Below are positions 32,953-38,915 of a stretch of 64,000 nt of DNA, piece by piece. Below the pieces are notes generated by a model, which worked only from the letters and a program-made list of their open reading frames with translations, did no database searches and was not told the origin of the DNA. How positions within the stretch are numbered: the stretch's first letter is position 1; each line of letters starts with the position of its first letter. This DNA comes from a virus: positions 1 through 64,000 of the IMG/VR virus record IMGVR_UViG_3300031524_000008; one strand, 5' to 3'. Made by a program: the position numbers and the translations under genes.

Positions 32953-33035
32953 TGGAGGACGAAGCTGGGAGTCGCACCCATTACGTTATACATCGTTGCG
33001 ACCAAGTATAACGGGACACTAGTACCAACCCGCCC
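32953..33035 (-). tRNA. tRNA-like with enlarged anticodon arm
   Basis: Acceptor 7/7 (wobbles), discriminator T, CCA encoded, T-loop TGCGACT. The anticodon arm is a 7-bp stem GTTATAC/GTATAAC with a 14-nt loop; refolding gives loop GTCGCAA (CGC, Ala). Possibly an insertion. Confidence 0.5.
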
Positions 33036-33109
33036 ATTAAATGCTGCCACAGCTTGTATAGCTAAGACTACAAGCATAACTTCCCCTTAGTTAGGGCGTG
33101 TGGACTGCA

Positions 33110-33184
33110 TGGTATCCCATGTCGGTATTGCTCCGACTACTCAGCTTTGGAAGAGCCGCGTGTATCTGTCAACACTTATGAGAC
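33110..33184 (-). tRNA. tRNA-Gly(TCC)
   Basis: Acceptor 7/7, CCA encoded. Anticodon loop CTTCCAA. D-loop TGACAGAT, T-loop AGCAATA: altered elbow. Confidence 0.88.
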
Positions 33185-33189
33185 AAAAA

Positions 33190-33264
33190 GGAGCAGCGCG
33201 TAGGGAGTTGCACCCTAACATACAGGTTGGAACCCGTCATGCTATCTATTACATCACACACTGC
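33190..33264 (-). tRNA. Gly-like tRNA with 6-nt anticodon loop
   Basis: Cloverleaf without encoded CCA (CCT instead). Anticodon stem closes on TTCCAA, one base short. T-loop TGCAACT. Probably inactive. Confidence 0.5.
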
Positions 33265-33267
33265 AAA

Positions 33268-33341
33268 TGGAGCGGCATGTCGGTACTGGCCCGACTTTTT
33301 CTGCTTGGAAGGCAGAGACATTACCTTTATGTTAATGCCGC
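33268..33341 (-). tRNA. tRNA-Gly(TCC), second copy
   Basis: Acceptor 7/7, CCA encoded, discriminator T. Anticodon loop CTTCCAA. Elbow variant: D-loop AAAGGTA keeps G18-G19 but T-loop GCCAGTA has C55, allowing a G18-C55 Watson-Crick pair. Confidence 0.88.
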
Positions 33342-33343
33342 AA

Positions 33344-33720
33344 ATGCGGTGCATCCAAATCTATCATGAACAATCGACTCACTAATCTTCTTTTTCTAAC
33401 CGTTTTGAATGCACCGCGTAAAAGAGCTAGGTTGTAAGTTGCAGTACGTCAAGCGCACTTTACATTGCTTACACTACCATCGCTCTTGGCTCCTACCCTA
33501 CGTAACGCTCGTAGCTGGTCCCGTTTAACAGACGGTCGGTTCGCACTTGCCACCCCGATAGGAATATTCAAATTAGGTCCATTCAACCCCTATAGCATCA
33601 CACTCCTTAGTAAGGGGAGTAGCGCTTTCGCTGACGGCAGGTTGAACATAGGTGTACATCCTCACGCCCGTTACAAGCGGGCGCTAGTTCCACAGTGTTG
33701 CCTTCTATTTATCCTAACTT
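33344..33720 (-). ncRNA. large structured RNA candidate, ~375 nt
   Basis: No gene. Minus-strand features: 9-bp GCGGTGCAT/ATGCACCGC inverted repeat near the 3' end, hairpins CGCCCG/CGGGCG, GCGAAAGC tetraloop and an 8-bp GTTCAACC/GGTTGAAT helix. Compatible with a large ornate RNA; class not identified. Confidence 0.45.
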
Positions 33721-33724
33721 GAAA

Positions 33725-33798
33725 TGGTCGAAGCTGGTGGTTACGCTCCACCGTTTGAAGAGTGTCATTCTTCCGTCCTACTATTGGACGAAGCCTCG
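33725..33798 (-). tRNA. tRNA-Val(GAC)
   Basis: Acceptor 7/7, CCA encoded. Anticodon loop ATGACAC. D-loop AATAGTA, T-loop AGCGTAA: altered elbow. Confidence 0.88.
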
Positions 33799-33903
33799 AT
33801 TTGCTATCAGCTAAACCGCCTCCCCTTACAATCGGGTATTTAAGTTCCCCTTTAGCTAGGGATATTTATCGGAAGTAACGCCGCTTTTTTATAACGTGAT
33901 AAC

Positions 33904-33980
33904 TGGAGCCATTGATGGGGTTTACTACCCAATTTTCACCGCTACGTGGCGGCGTGCTTTATGAATTAAACTACAATGGC
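33904..33980 (-). ncRNA. aberrant tRNA with swapped elbow U18-C19/A55-G56
   Basis: Acceptor 7/7, CCA encoded. D-loop AATTCATA and T-loop TAGTAAA can pair U18-A55 and C19-G56, both Watson-Crick. Anticodon loop is 8 nt (CCACGTAG) without U33, so decoding is doubtful. Confidence 0.55.
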
Positions 33981-33984
33981 AAAA

Positions 33985-34070
33985 TGGTCGCCGTCACCGC
34001 TTTCACGGTATCTCCGTTCTCCCACGAACGGTGTTTTTATGCGTGTACAAACGCTTAAACTATCAGGCGA
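33985..34070 (-). ncRNA. aberrant tRNA-like RNA
   Basis: CCA encoded, but the acceptor pairs only 4-5 bp. Two hairpins inside (GCG/CGC and CCGTTC/GAACGG) with loops TTTGTACA and GTGGGA. No proper T-loop. Confidence 0.35.
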
Positions 34071-34073
34071 AAA

Positions 34074-34149
34074 TGGTCGTCATGCACGGAGTTATACCGT
34101 GACAGCTACTAGCTTTGTAGCCTAGTTTCTCTGACGAAACCAGATGAAA
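34074..34149 (-). ncRNA. aberrant tRNA-like RNA
   Basis: Normal overall length (76 nt), CCA encoded, D-loop with CAGA, 5-bp T stem but T-loop TATAACT. Anticodon stem ACTAG/CTAGT with 9-nt loop holding CTACAAA (ACA?). Acceptor weak. Confidence 0.4.
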
Positions 34150-34150
34150 T

Positions 34151-34225
34151 TGGCCGCTAGTCAGGCGTTTGCATCCTGTTCGTCCCGTCTTCAGCGGGCG
34201 GCTTTACGATATAAGCAAACTAGCG
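34151..34225 (-). tRNA. tRNA-Phe(GAA)
   Basis: Acceptor 7/7, CCA encoded. Anticodon loop CTGAAGA. Elbow variant: D-loop ATATCGTA (C18-G19) with T-loop TGCAAAC (G55-C56), giving C18-G55. Confidence 0.88.
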
Positions 34226-34234
34226 TTATGTTTT

Positions 34235-34309
34235 TGGTGGACCGTTCCGGTACTGCACCGAGTTCTCAAGGCTAAGAGCCTAGAGCATCACTTTTTATGC
34301 TTACAGTCC
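34235..34309 (-). tRNA. tRNA-Lys(CTT)
   Basis: Acceptor 7/7, CCA encoded. Anticodon loop CTCTTAG. D-loop AAAAAGTG, T-loop TGCAGTA: A18/G55. Confidence 0.85.
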
Positions 34310-34312
34310 ATC

Positions 34313-34395
34313 AGTGAAATAATATGCCGTGACGGGAATTTATCCTTGTCGTCCATATTACGACCGTAATCGTGCCAGACACGCAATCCTTCACT
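34313..34395 (-). ncRNA. cloverleaf-like RNA without CCA or tRNA loops
   Basis: AGTGAA/TTCACT terminal stem, then three hairpins (CGTG/CACG, ATTAC/GTAAT with 4-nt loop, and a longer GAC..GTC). No anticodon or T-loop. Looks like a tRNA mimic or decayed tRNA. Confidence 0.35.
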
Positions 34396-34399
34396 AAAT

Positions 34400-34474
34400 T
34401 GGAGCCACATAACGGTACTGCCCCGTTTTCACAGTCTTACCAAGACCGTATAATAGCTTTTATACGAATGCGGC
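34400..34474 (-). tRNA. tRNA-Thr(GGT)
   Basis: Acceptor 7/7, CCA encoded, discriminator T. Anticodon loop TTGGTAA. T-loop GGCAGTA (G55), D-loop with AAAGC. Confidence 0.85.
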
Positions 34475-34490
34475 TAATTAACTAACTTTT

Positions 34491-34583
34491 TGGTACTTCC
34501 GCTCGGACTTGCACCGAGACCGGGCACTCATCTAGTGCGACTCAGTTTATAAAACTGACTGTGCTGCTTTACACCACGGAAGC
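34491..34583 (-). tRNA. tRNA-Ile(TAT), class II-like
   Basis: Acceptor 7/7, CCA encoded. Anticodon loop TTTATAA reads AUA. A GCACT/AGTGC hairpin enlarges the variable region, unusual for Ile. T-loop TGCAAGT. Confidence 0.78.
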
Positions 34584-34594
34584 GTTTTTGAAAT

Positions 34595-34684
34595 TGGTGC
34601 ATCGTGCAGGCTTCGCTCCTGCGGTGGCTGTTAGGCGTCGGTTTAAAAGACCGCTTCATTCGGCTGGGCTATGAGAAACGATGC
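34595..34684 (-). tRNA. tRNA-Lys(TTT), enlarged variable region
   Basis: Acceptor 7/7, CCA encoded. Anticodon loop CTTTTAA. 15-nt variable region and large D-loop with CCAGCC. T-loop AGCGAAG (G55). Confidence 0.78.
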
Positions 34685-34687
34685 AAA

Positions 34688-34774
34688 TGGTGTATTCGGT
34701 GGGACTCGCACCCACGGTGGATTTTACTCGTCAGGTTAAGAGCCTGTTCCAATCGCTACTCTGGACACGAATAC
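34688..34774 (-). tRNA. tRNA-Lys(CTT), class II-like
   Basis: Acceptor 7/7, CCA encoded. Anticodon loop CTCTTAA. 3-bp D stem, 12-nt D-loop with TAGCG and 16-nt variable region, a Leu/Ser-like body with a Lys anticodon. T-loop TGCGAGT. Confidence 0.78.
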
Positions 34775-34778
34775 AAAT

Positions 34779-34861
34779 CAAAGATAGGTTTTAACTATGC
34801 CGTTTATCCCTACATAAGCGTTACGCCAATAGGCAAATCTTGTCGTAATCGGATTACTTTG
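34779..34861 (-). ncRNA. tRNA-like remnant without CCA
   Basis: CAAAG/CTTTG ends with inner hairpins GCCTATTGGC and GCGTAACGC. No anticodon loop. Similar in size to 34313-34395. Confidence 0.3.
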
Positions 34862-34864
34862 AAA

Positions 34865-34939
34865 TGGTGCAACCGTAGGGTATCGCGCCCTCTTCACGAA
34901 GTTAAAAGCCTCGCGCTCATCTACTAAAGCTTCGGATGC
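34865..34939 (-). tRNA. tRNA-Lys(TTT)
   Basis: Acceptor 6/7, CCA encoded. Anticodon loop CTTTTAA. D-loop TAGTAGAT, T-loop CGCGATA: A18/G55. Confidence 0.85.
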
Positions 34940-34946
34940 ATAAAAA

Positions 34947-35021
34947 TGGTACTTCGGATAGGATTTGCACCTATATATCACGGACATCAACCGTGCGCCC
35001 TGCTAGTTAGACGACCGAAGC
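34947..35021 (-). tRNA. tRNA-Ile(GAT)
   Basis: Acceptor 7/7, CCA encoded. Anticodon loop TTGATGT. D-loop AACTAGCA, T-loop TGCAAAT: altered elbow. Confidence 0.88.
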
Positions 35022-35072
35022 ATATCGTAGAAGACTCAGCTAGTTGTAATTACCAGCAGTATCTACGAAAAA

Positions 35073-35146
35073 TGGTGGGCTTACGGAGAGTTGCGCTCCG
35101 ATTAAACGTTTCACAAACGCTTTCCTTACTCTTAGGATATAAGCCC
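35073..35146 (-). tRNA. tRNA-His(GTG)
   Basis: Acceptor 7/7 with an extra G upstream as in His tRNAs, CCA encoded. Anticodon loop TTGTGAA. D-loop AAGAGTA, T-loop CGCAACT. Confidence 0.9.
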
Positions 35147-35180
35147 CATATGTTTATCGCAACCAACGCATAATTCCGAT

Positions 35181-35357
35181 TTATGCGTTAGAGCGAATAA
35201 AACTGCGGACAGACTCAATTTTTCTTTTGTCTCCGTTAGCGTATTCAATTAAAGCTTTCGCGGTATTTGAATTCGTGCCAAAGGAAGTAATAGGAACGGC
35301 ATTTGGTCTGTCGGCAATTAATGCGTCCCAAAGTTGTGCGAATCTTGTGTATTTCAT
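35181..35357 (-). CDS. hypothetical protein, 58 aa
   Basis: Starts MKYTRFAQLW; alpha-helical, basic, unknown family. Preceded by a 225-nt structured leader with its own promoter, unusual in this genome where leaders are absent. Confidence 0.6.
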   Translation of the reverse strand: MKYTRFAQLWDALIADRPNAVPITSFGTNSNTAKALIEYANGDKRKIESVRSFIRSNA

Positions 35358-35582
35358 AAAATTTAAATCGTCGCGACCCGATTCTCTCCAACTGACGAAG
35401 GTTAGAGAAATTCGTTCTATTTTTCAGCCTCGTTCCTTTCGGACGTATCTTGTTAGATACACCATTCGGTTCCGCTGACCTTTCGAACTCGGCTTGTGCC
35501 GTTGCTTCTCGCGTTTAAAGCAATATTCTTAGTAGTTAAGGAAGTTGTTTAAGCGAGGATTTTACTCCATCGTAAACACCTT
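35358..35582 (-). ncRNA. structured leader RNA, ~225 nt
   Basis: Between a TTGACT/TAAAAT promoter and the 58-aa gene. Hairpins include GTATC/GATAC, TCCGAAAGGA and TCTCTAACC/GGAGAGA-type stems. Could be a cis-regulatory leader or an independent RNA. Confidence 0.45.
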
Positions 35583-35588
35583 GATTAT

Positions 35589-35616
35589 ATTTTACACTTA
35601 CTGTTTAGTAAGTCAA
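35589..35616 (-). promoter_or_regulatory. sigma70-like promoter within the tRNA array
   Basis: TTGACT at 35616-35611, 16 bp, TAAAAT at 35594-35589, preceded by GTG. May also transcribe tRNAs downstream. Confidence 0.7.
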
Positions 35617-35623
35617 TAATTAA

Positions 35624-35700
35624 TGGCCTGTACGGTCGGATTCGAACCGACAATCTCCAAGGCGTAATCGCTAGGTGTTTTACCGTTCAACCACGTACAT
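35624..35700 (-). tRNA. Asn-like tRNA with canonical elbow, odd anticodon arm
   Basis: CCA encoded, discriminator G, 6/7 acceptor. D-loop AACGGTA and T-loop TTCGAAT are the universal forms. The anticodon stem has a mismatch and a 9-nt loop (CGATTACGC) without U33. Confidence 0.6.
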
Positions 35701-35707
35701 GACAAAT

Positions 35708-35782
35708 TGGAGGCGGGTATCGGAATTGCACCGATGTATAATGGGTTTGCAAGCCACGGCCTTACTACTTGGCTAACCCGCC
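35708..35782 (-). tRNA. tRNA-Cys(GCA)
   Basis: Acceptor 7/7, CCA encoded, discriminator T as in Cys tRNAs. Anticodon loop TTGCAAA. D-loop AGTAGTA, T-loop TGCAATT. Confidence 0.88.
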
Positions 35783-35796
35783 ATTAAGCAGCCAAC

Positions 35797-35857
35797 TTCA
35801 CGGAGTTGGTGGCGTCCGTACAATCGGGCGCTGGTCGCATTGCGTCCTCTGCTCTAA
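35797..35857 (-). pseudogene. tRNA remnant
   Basis: Ends in ACCA with a half D arm (TTAGAGCAG) and one arm-like hairpin; too short for a cloverleaf. Confidence 0.3.
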
Positions 35858-35860
35858 CGA

Positions 35861-35934
35861 TGGTATCGCATGAGGGTTACGCTCCCTCTTATGCAAGTTG
35901 AGAACCTGCTGTCCTACTATTAGACGAATGCGAC
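35861..35934 (-). tRNA. tRNA-Glu(CTC)
   Basis: Acceptor 7/7, CCA encoded; body close to bacterial Glu tRNA (GTCxCxTTCGTCTA). Anticodon loop TTCTCAA. D-loop AATAGTA, T-loop AGCGTAA. Confidence 0.9.
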
Positions 35935-35939
35935 ATAAA

Positions 35940-36015
35940 TGGCACCGATGACAGGACTCGCACCTGCTTTTGTACAGCTTGAAAGGCTGTTGAGTTGCTC
36001 TTACTCATCACCGGC
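35940..36015 (-). tRNA. tRNA-Glu(TTC), second copy
   Basis: Acceptor 7/7 (wobbles), discriminator G, CCA encoded. Anticodon loop CTTTCAA. D-loop AAGAGCA, T-loop TGCGAGT. Confidence 0.88.
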
Positions 36016-36023
36016 ATTGAATT

Positions 36024-36106
36024 TGGTAGGCGTGACAGGATTCGCACCCGCATGTCTTTCGACGGCTGCTTCTAAGGCAACTGTGTATACATTCCACCAC
36101 ACACCT
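36024..36106 (-). tRNA. tRNA-Leu(TAG)
   Basis: Class II with GTC/GAC variable stem, acceptor 7/7, CCA encoded. Anticodon loop CTTAGAA. D-loop GAATGTATA (U18-G19) with T-loop TGCGAAT, allowing a U18-G55 wobble. Confidence 0.87.
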
Positions 36107-36109
36107 AAA

Positions 36110-36188
36110 TGGCTCCTGCTCGTGGTAACGCTCCACGCTAAATCTTGGTTAACAGCCAAGCGGTTGTCACTATGACGCCTCAACAGGA
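36110..36188 (-). tRNA. tRNA-Asn(GTT)
   Basis: Acceptor 7/7, discriminator G as in Asn, CCA encoded. Anticodon loop CTGTTAA. D arm enlarged (GTCA/TGAC). T-loop AGCGTTA. Confidence 0.85.
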
Positions 36189-36194
36189 ATAAAA

Positions 36195-36268
36195 TGGCTC
36201 GCACTGCTGCATCCGTAGTGCAGCTACTTCCCCTAACGCGGGGATGTTTTAGATAAACTAAGTGCGAA
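36195..36268 (-). ncRNA. aberrant tRNA-like RNA
   Basis: Perfect 7-bp acceptor, CCA encoded, but D-loop only ATCTA, T-loop CTACGGA and anticodon loop GCGTTA (6 nt, no U33 in place). Unlikely to decode. Confidence 0.45.
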
Positions 36269-36272
36269 TAAA

Positions 36273-36346
36273 TGGTCGGAAATGAAGGTTACGCTCCCTC
36301 GTTTTGTCGGTGTAAACGACCCGTTCTACTATTGAACTAATCTCCG
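36273..36346 (-). tRNA. tRNA-Val(TAC)
   Basis: Acceptor 7/7, CCA encoded. Anticodon loop TTTACAC. D-loop AATAGTA, T-loop AGCGTAA. Confidence 0.88.
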
Positions 36347-36387
36347 TAATTGCGTTGGGCCATCCAGCCAACGCTGCCGTCCCTAAC

Positions 36388-36462
36388 TGGTTGTCCCACA
36401 AGGTAACGCTCCCTGTTCTCTCGGTTCAAAGCCGAGGGTAATAACTTCTATACGATAGGACA
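36388..36462 (-). tRNA. tRNA-Gln(TTG)
   Basis: Acceptor 7/7, CCA encoded. Anticodon loop CTTTGAA. D-loop AGAAGTTA, T-loop AGCGTTA. Confidence 0.9.
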
Positions 36463-36470
36463 GTAAATAA

Positions 36471-36546
36471 TGGTGTCTCGACAGGGAATTGCACCCCGAA
36501 TTCTAGTTTCGAAGACTAGCGTGATGGTCTGTTTCACTACCAAGAC
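36471..36546 (-). tRNA. tRNA-Arg(TCG)
   Basis: Acceptor 7/7, CCA encoded. Anticodon loop CTTCGAA. D-loop AACAGACCA, T-loop TGCAATT. Confidence 0.88.
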
Positions 36547-36877
36547 ATTTGCGCGTTTACGGGCGCACCCGATTCTGACAACCTAGAATATCAGACGATT
36601 TTTAGGAGGCGGATACAAGGTGACTTGTACCCTCGACCAAGGATTTATCTAGTAAAAATGTGTTCGAATATAAGGAGTTGCACCCATGTATCTGCGTCTT
36701 CTGGACTTATCACTGGATAATAGAGAGACGCACGTAACTTTATCAACGTCCGATTTTCACTATTGACTAACCCATAGTTGATTATGAGTTTTCGCTCTTA
36801 GCGGCATTCATCAAATTACCAATGGTAAATGCGGTCGGCACAGAATTGTATTGTCTTACTCTATGATACTATCAAAC
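36547..36877 (-). other. 330-nt gap with tRNA debris
   Basis: No gene. A GCGTCT/AGACGC stem and a TGCAACT T-loop-like piece near 36675 suggest a decayed tRNA; a TTACC/GGTAA palindrome lies near 36815. Nothing else recognised. Confidence 0.35.
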
Positions 36878-36995
36878 TGGTCACGACGATTGGATTTGCA
36901 CCAATAGTGTTCTGCTACTCCATATTACCGCAGCTTTATGCATCTTGGATGGCTTCGAAGGCCAACGCCTTTCTCTATCTTTTGGCTACATCGTG
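36878..36995 (-). ncRNA. 118-nt oversize tRNA-like RNA
   Basis: Acceptor 7/7, CCA encoded, GCC/GGC D stem, anticodon loop CTTCGAA (UCG) and a G55 T-loop TGCAAAT. The variable region is about 43 nt, far beyond any normal tRNA; possible insertion. Confidence 0.55.
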
Positions 36996-36997
36996 AT

Positions 36998-37073
36998 TGG
37001 ATGTCTCACTAGGATTCGCACCTAGACTGAATGGTTCAAGGCCACTAGTGCTGAACTGTTACACTATGAGACA
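36998..37073 (-). tRNA. tRNA-Gln(TTG), second copy with C33
   Basis: Acceptor 7/7, CCA encoded, discriminator T. Anticodon loop CCTTGAA has C at the normally invariant U33. D-loop AACAGTTCA, T-loop TGCGAAT. Confidence 0.8.
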
Positions 37074-37079
37074 ATCAAA

Positions 37080-37157
37080 TGGTCGAGCGTGTCGGATTCG
37101 CACCGCGACTCAAGCTTTTTTCGAAAGCCCGTATGTTACTGTTACAACACACGCTCG
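37080..37157 (-). tRNA. tRNA, anticodon uncertain (GAA or CGA)
   Basis: Acceptor 7/7, CCA encoded, D-loop AACAGTA, T-loop TGCGAAT. The anticodon arm can pair in two registers, giving GAA with C33 or CGA with U33. Confidence 0.65.
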
Positions 37158-37163
37158 ATTAAA

Positions 37164-37248
37164 TGGTGCGCCGAGAAAGAATTTGCACTTTCACAGCTAA
37201 TAGCGGGAGTTTTACAGACTCTTGGGTTCACTCGTACCCAGCCGACGC
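37164..37248 (-). tRNA. tRNA-Tyr(GTA)
   Basis: Class II, acceptor 7/7, CCA encoded. Anticodon loop CTGTAAA. D-loop ACGAGTGA; T-loop TGCAAATT is 8 nt. Confidence 0.82.
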
Positions 37249-37253
37249 AACTA

Positions 37254-37304
37254 ACCCTGACTGGTGCGCGGCGAGAATCAACTCGACAGAGACGCGTTCA
37301 GGGT
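37254..37304 (-). terminator. possible terminator or processing hairpin
   Basis: AACCCTGA/TCAGGGTT 8-bp stem about 15 bp past the stop of the 3D-domain gene. No clear T run, so termination is uncertain. Confidence 0.4.
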
Positions 37305-37316
37305 TTTGGTTAATTA

Positions 37317-37745
37317 TTAATAAATGATGACGTTCATATACTCAGGCTCAACCTTAGCAAGTCGGTGTGCCATGCTCGTTGTAGTATAAACATCGAAGAC
37401 GTAAGCTTTTCCGTGACTTGCTTTCTTTGCTGTCACTGCTCGTCCCCTGTCCTGAATTAAGAAATGCTCACTTGGCAACACATACTTCAAAGAAGGTATG
37501 TCAATGTGAGTCTCAAATGGAAAATCGGGATGGCCCGCAACTGTCACGCCCATATGAGCGCGGCGAACTTGAGGGTCAGCTACTCGTGAACCCCACTTGT
37601 CTTCACCTACATGGTAGTAGGTAATTCGAGCTACGATTGTTCTCGGCTTATTGTATCCGAACTTGTGACGAGAAAACCAACTGGATGCTGGACTACTACA
37701 AGTTAGGAATAACATAGTTAATACGATTGCTATTACTTTTTTCAT
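37317..37745 (-). CDS. secreted 3D-domain protein, 142 aa
   Basis: N-terminal signal peptide (MKKVIAIVLTMLFLTCSS, possibly lipoprotein-like) and a 3D/double-psi barrel domain with YYHVGEDKWGSR and IQDRGRAV ... FDVYTTTS, as in MltA- or RlpA-related peptidoglycan proteins. May help exit through the cell wall. Confidence 0.7.
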   Translation of the reverse strand: MKKVIAIVLTMLFLTCSSPASSWFSRHKFGYNKPRTIVARITYYHVGEDKWGSRVADPQVRRAHMGVTVAGHPDFPFETHIDIPSLKYVLPSEHFLIQDRGRAVTAKKASHGKAYVFDVYTTTSMAHRLAKVEPEYMNVIIY

Positions 37746-37804
37746 TGCTTTCCTTTCATTTTTTGGGTGATTGGAGAGCAGTCCGACATACTAACTCTCT
37801 GAGA

Positions 37805-37937
37805 TGGTGAGTTTGATAGGATTTGCACCTATAAGGCAACTCTCGACGCTTCAATTCGTCCGTTTGCCACCAGTCTAGGGAAGCTTGAAGGACTTCCTTT
37901 GTAACCAGCGCGTCTGCTAATTTCGCCACAACGCTCA
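37805..37937 (-). ncRNA. 133-nt Leu-like tRNA with large insertion
   Basis: CCA encoded, Leu-type D arm (GCG..CGC with TAGCAGA) and T-loop TGCAAAT. About 44 extra nt around the anticodon arm (GGAAG/CTTCC hairpin) and a long GGCAA/TTGCC variable arm. Acceptor has an internal mismatch. Confidence 0.5.
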
Positions 37938-37940
37938 ACA

Positions 37941-38016
37941 TGGCGGATAGGACGGGTATCGCGCCCGCTTAAACTTGATTGACAATCAAGTATTGATACT
38001 TTTCAAACTCCTATCC
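37941..38016 (-). tRNA. tRNA-Asp(GTC)
   Basis: Acceptor 7/7, discriminator G, CCA encoded. Anticodon loop TTGTCAA. D-loop AAAAGTAT, T-loop CGCGATA. Confidence 0.88.
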
Positions 38017-38021
38017 AAAAT

Positions 38022-38118
38022 TGGTGGGCAAGGAAGGATTTTAACCCCCGGTGTTCGATTAGCTGTTGATAGCGCCAGCAGGAGGTTTATTCATGCTTAT
38101 TTCTCCTGTCGCCACCAC
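38022..38118 (-). ncRNA. aberrant tRNA-like RNA
   Basis: CCA encoded; T-loop-like TTAAAAT after a G-rich stem, and a CAGGAG/CTCCTG hairpin. The 5' acceptor strand does not match. Mosaic or decayed. Confidence 0.3.
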
Positions 38119-38278
38119 ATACTAATTTCTATTCCAGCTTAGATGCTGGTGTCTTTCGTCTCTCTTGACTACTCACCCAAAAGCTATATCGGGCTAACCC
38201 GTTACATGGTCACTAGGAGTAAAGCCGCTATTGAAAGACGGACAATGTACCCTTGCGGGCCGTTTCTCTTTGATGTAA
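38119..38278 (-). other. 160-nt non-coding stretch with hairpins
   Basis: No gene. CCAGC/GCTGG and CGGG/CCCG hairpins; no cloverleaf found. Confidence 0.3.
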
Positions 38279-38352
38279 TGGCGGGAGTAAGGGGTTACGC
38301 TCCCCTGCTAAATGCTCGACAGGCACTCGTGCTACTATTACACCACACTCCC
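38279..38352 (-). tRNA. tRNA-Asp(GTC), second copy
   Basis: Acceptor 7/7, discriminator G, CCA encoded. Anticodon loop CTGTCGA. D-loop AATAGTA, T-loop AGCGTAA. Confidence 0.88.
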
Positions 38353-38376
38353 ATTTTCATAAACAGTTCTTTTTTA

Positions 38377-38451
38377 TGGTTGCAGCATGACGAGTCTCAC
38401 GTCAGCCTCTCCCATGAACGCGGGAGTGTACTAATTTTATACTATACTGCG
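38377..38451 (-). ncRNA. tRNA-like with A18-U19/G55-A56 elbow
   Basis: 75 nt, CCA encoded, acceptor 6/7. D-loop AAAATTA and T-loop TGAGACT allow U19-A56 in place of G19-C56. Anticodon stem CTCCC/GGGAG with 8-nt loop GCGTTCAT; no readable anticodon. Confidence 0.55.
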
Positions 38452-38528
38452 TGGTTTCAGAAGTTGGAGTCGAACCAACTATCTCAACGGTTATGAGCCG
38501 CGAATGAATTCCGTTTCACTCTTCTGAT
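38452..38528 (-). tRNA. tRNA-Met(CAT), canonical elbow
   Basis: Acceptor 6/7, CCA encoded. Anticodon loop CTCATAA. D-loop AACGGAAT (GG) and T-loop TTCGACT, universal elbow. Probably the elongator Met. Shares one base with the next tRNA's CCA. Confidence 0.85.
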
Positions 38529-38602
38529 GGTCAGATACCCGAAGGTTGCATTCGGTATTTCCTACACCCCAAGTAGGCGGATTACTGTCTTCCTCGTATC
38601 TG
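38528..38602 (-). tRNA. tRNA-Pro(GGG)
   Basis: Acceptor 7/7, CCA encoded. Anticodon loop TTGGGGT. D-loop AGACAGTAA, T-loop TGCAACC. Confidence 0.88.
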
Positions 38603-38606
38603 ATTT

Positions 38607-38703
38607 TGGTTACAGGGGCCGGTAACGCTCCGACTACCTCTTGGTTATCTCGTTGGCCTGAAAAAGCCATGAGCCAAGCAAGCTACTTTTGCTCCACCCT
38701 GCG
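38607..38703 (-). tRNA. initiator-like tRNA-fMet(CAT) with 22-nt anticodon-loop insertion
   Basis: Body closely follows E. coli tRNA-fMet: the 5' CGCxGGGTGGAGCA, C1/A72 mismatch and ACCA end. The anticodon stem CTTGG/CCAAG holds a 29-nt loop, CTCAT then 22 extra nt then AA. Removing them gives CTCATAA, the standard loop. The insertion can form CTC/GAG and GGC/GCC helices. Elbow is altered (AAAAGTA, AGCGTTA). Confidence 0.8.
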
Positions 38704-38708
38704 ATAAA

Positions 38709-38782
38709 TGGTCGGGAATGATGGTAACGCTCCATCGCCACACCGCCCCAAACGGCGCGTCCTACTATTAGACTAATTCCCG
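38709..38782 (-). tRNA. tRNA-Pro(TGG)
   Basis: Acceptor 7/7, CCA encoded. Anticodon loop TTTGGGG. D-loop AATAGTA, T-loop AGCGTTA. Confidence 0.9.
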
Positions 38783-38787
38783 AAAAA

Positions 38788-38862
38788 TGGTCGCTACAGA
38801 GGCGTTTGCATCCTCTTTCTAGGCTTATGAAACCTGAGTCCTACTACATGAACGATGCAGCG
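38788..38862 (-). tRNA. tRNA(CAT), Met or Ile2
   Basis: Acceptor 7/7, CCA encoded. Anticodon loop TTCATAA. If C34 becomes lysidine it would read AUA as Ile. D-loop ATGTAGTA, T-loop TGCAAAC. Confidence 0.85.
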
Positions 38863-38915
38863 ATAAAAAACACTCACCAAATTACGCTTTACTAAGAGGC
38901 GTGGCGAGTTTGATA

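Noticed and set aside
32754-33077. 107-codon minus-strand frame with hydrophobic end
   Set aside because: Its start lies within a tRNA-like gene and no start codon precedes the plausible hydrophobic part.
33344-33720. Naming this RNA GOLLD or ROOL
   Set aside because: Only location and general structure fit; I could not recall or match diagnostic motifs.
28500-38500. Many 60-120-codon plus-strand frames in the tRNA region
   Set aside because: They run through tRNA genes read backwards (repeated FAP, GIAP or GFAP-like strings come from T arms), so they are shadows.
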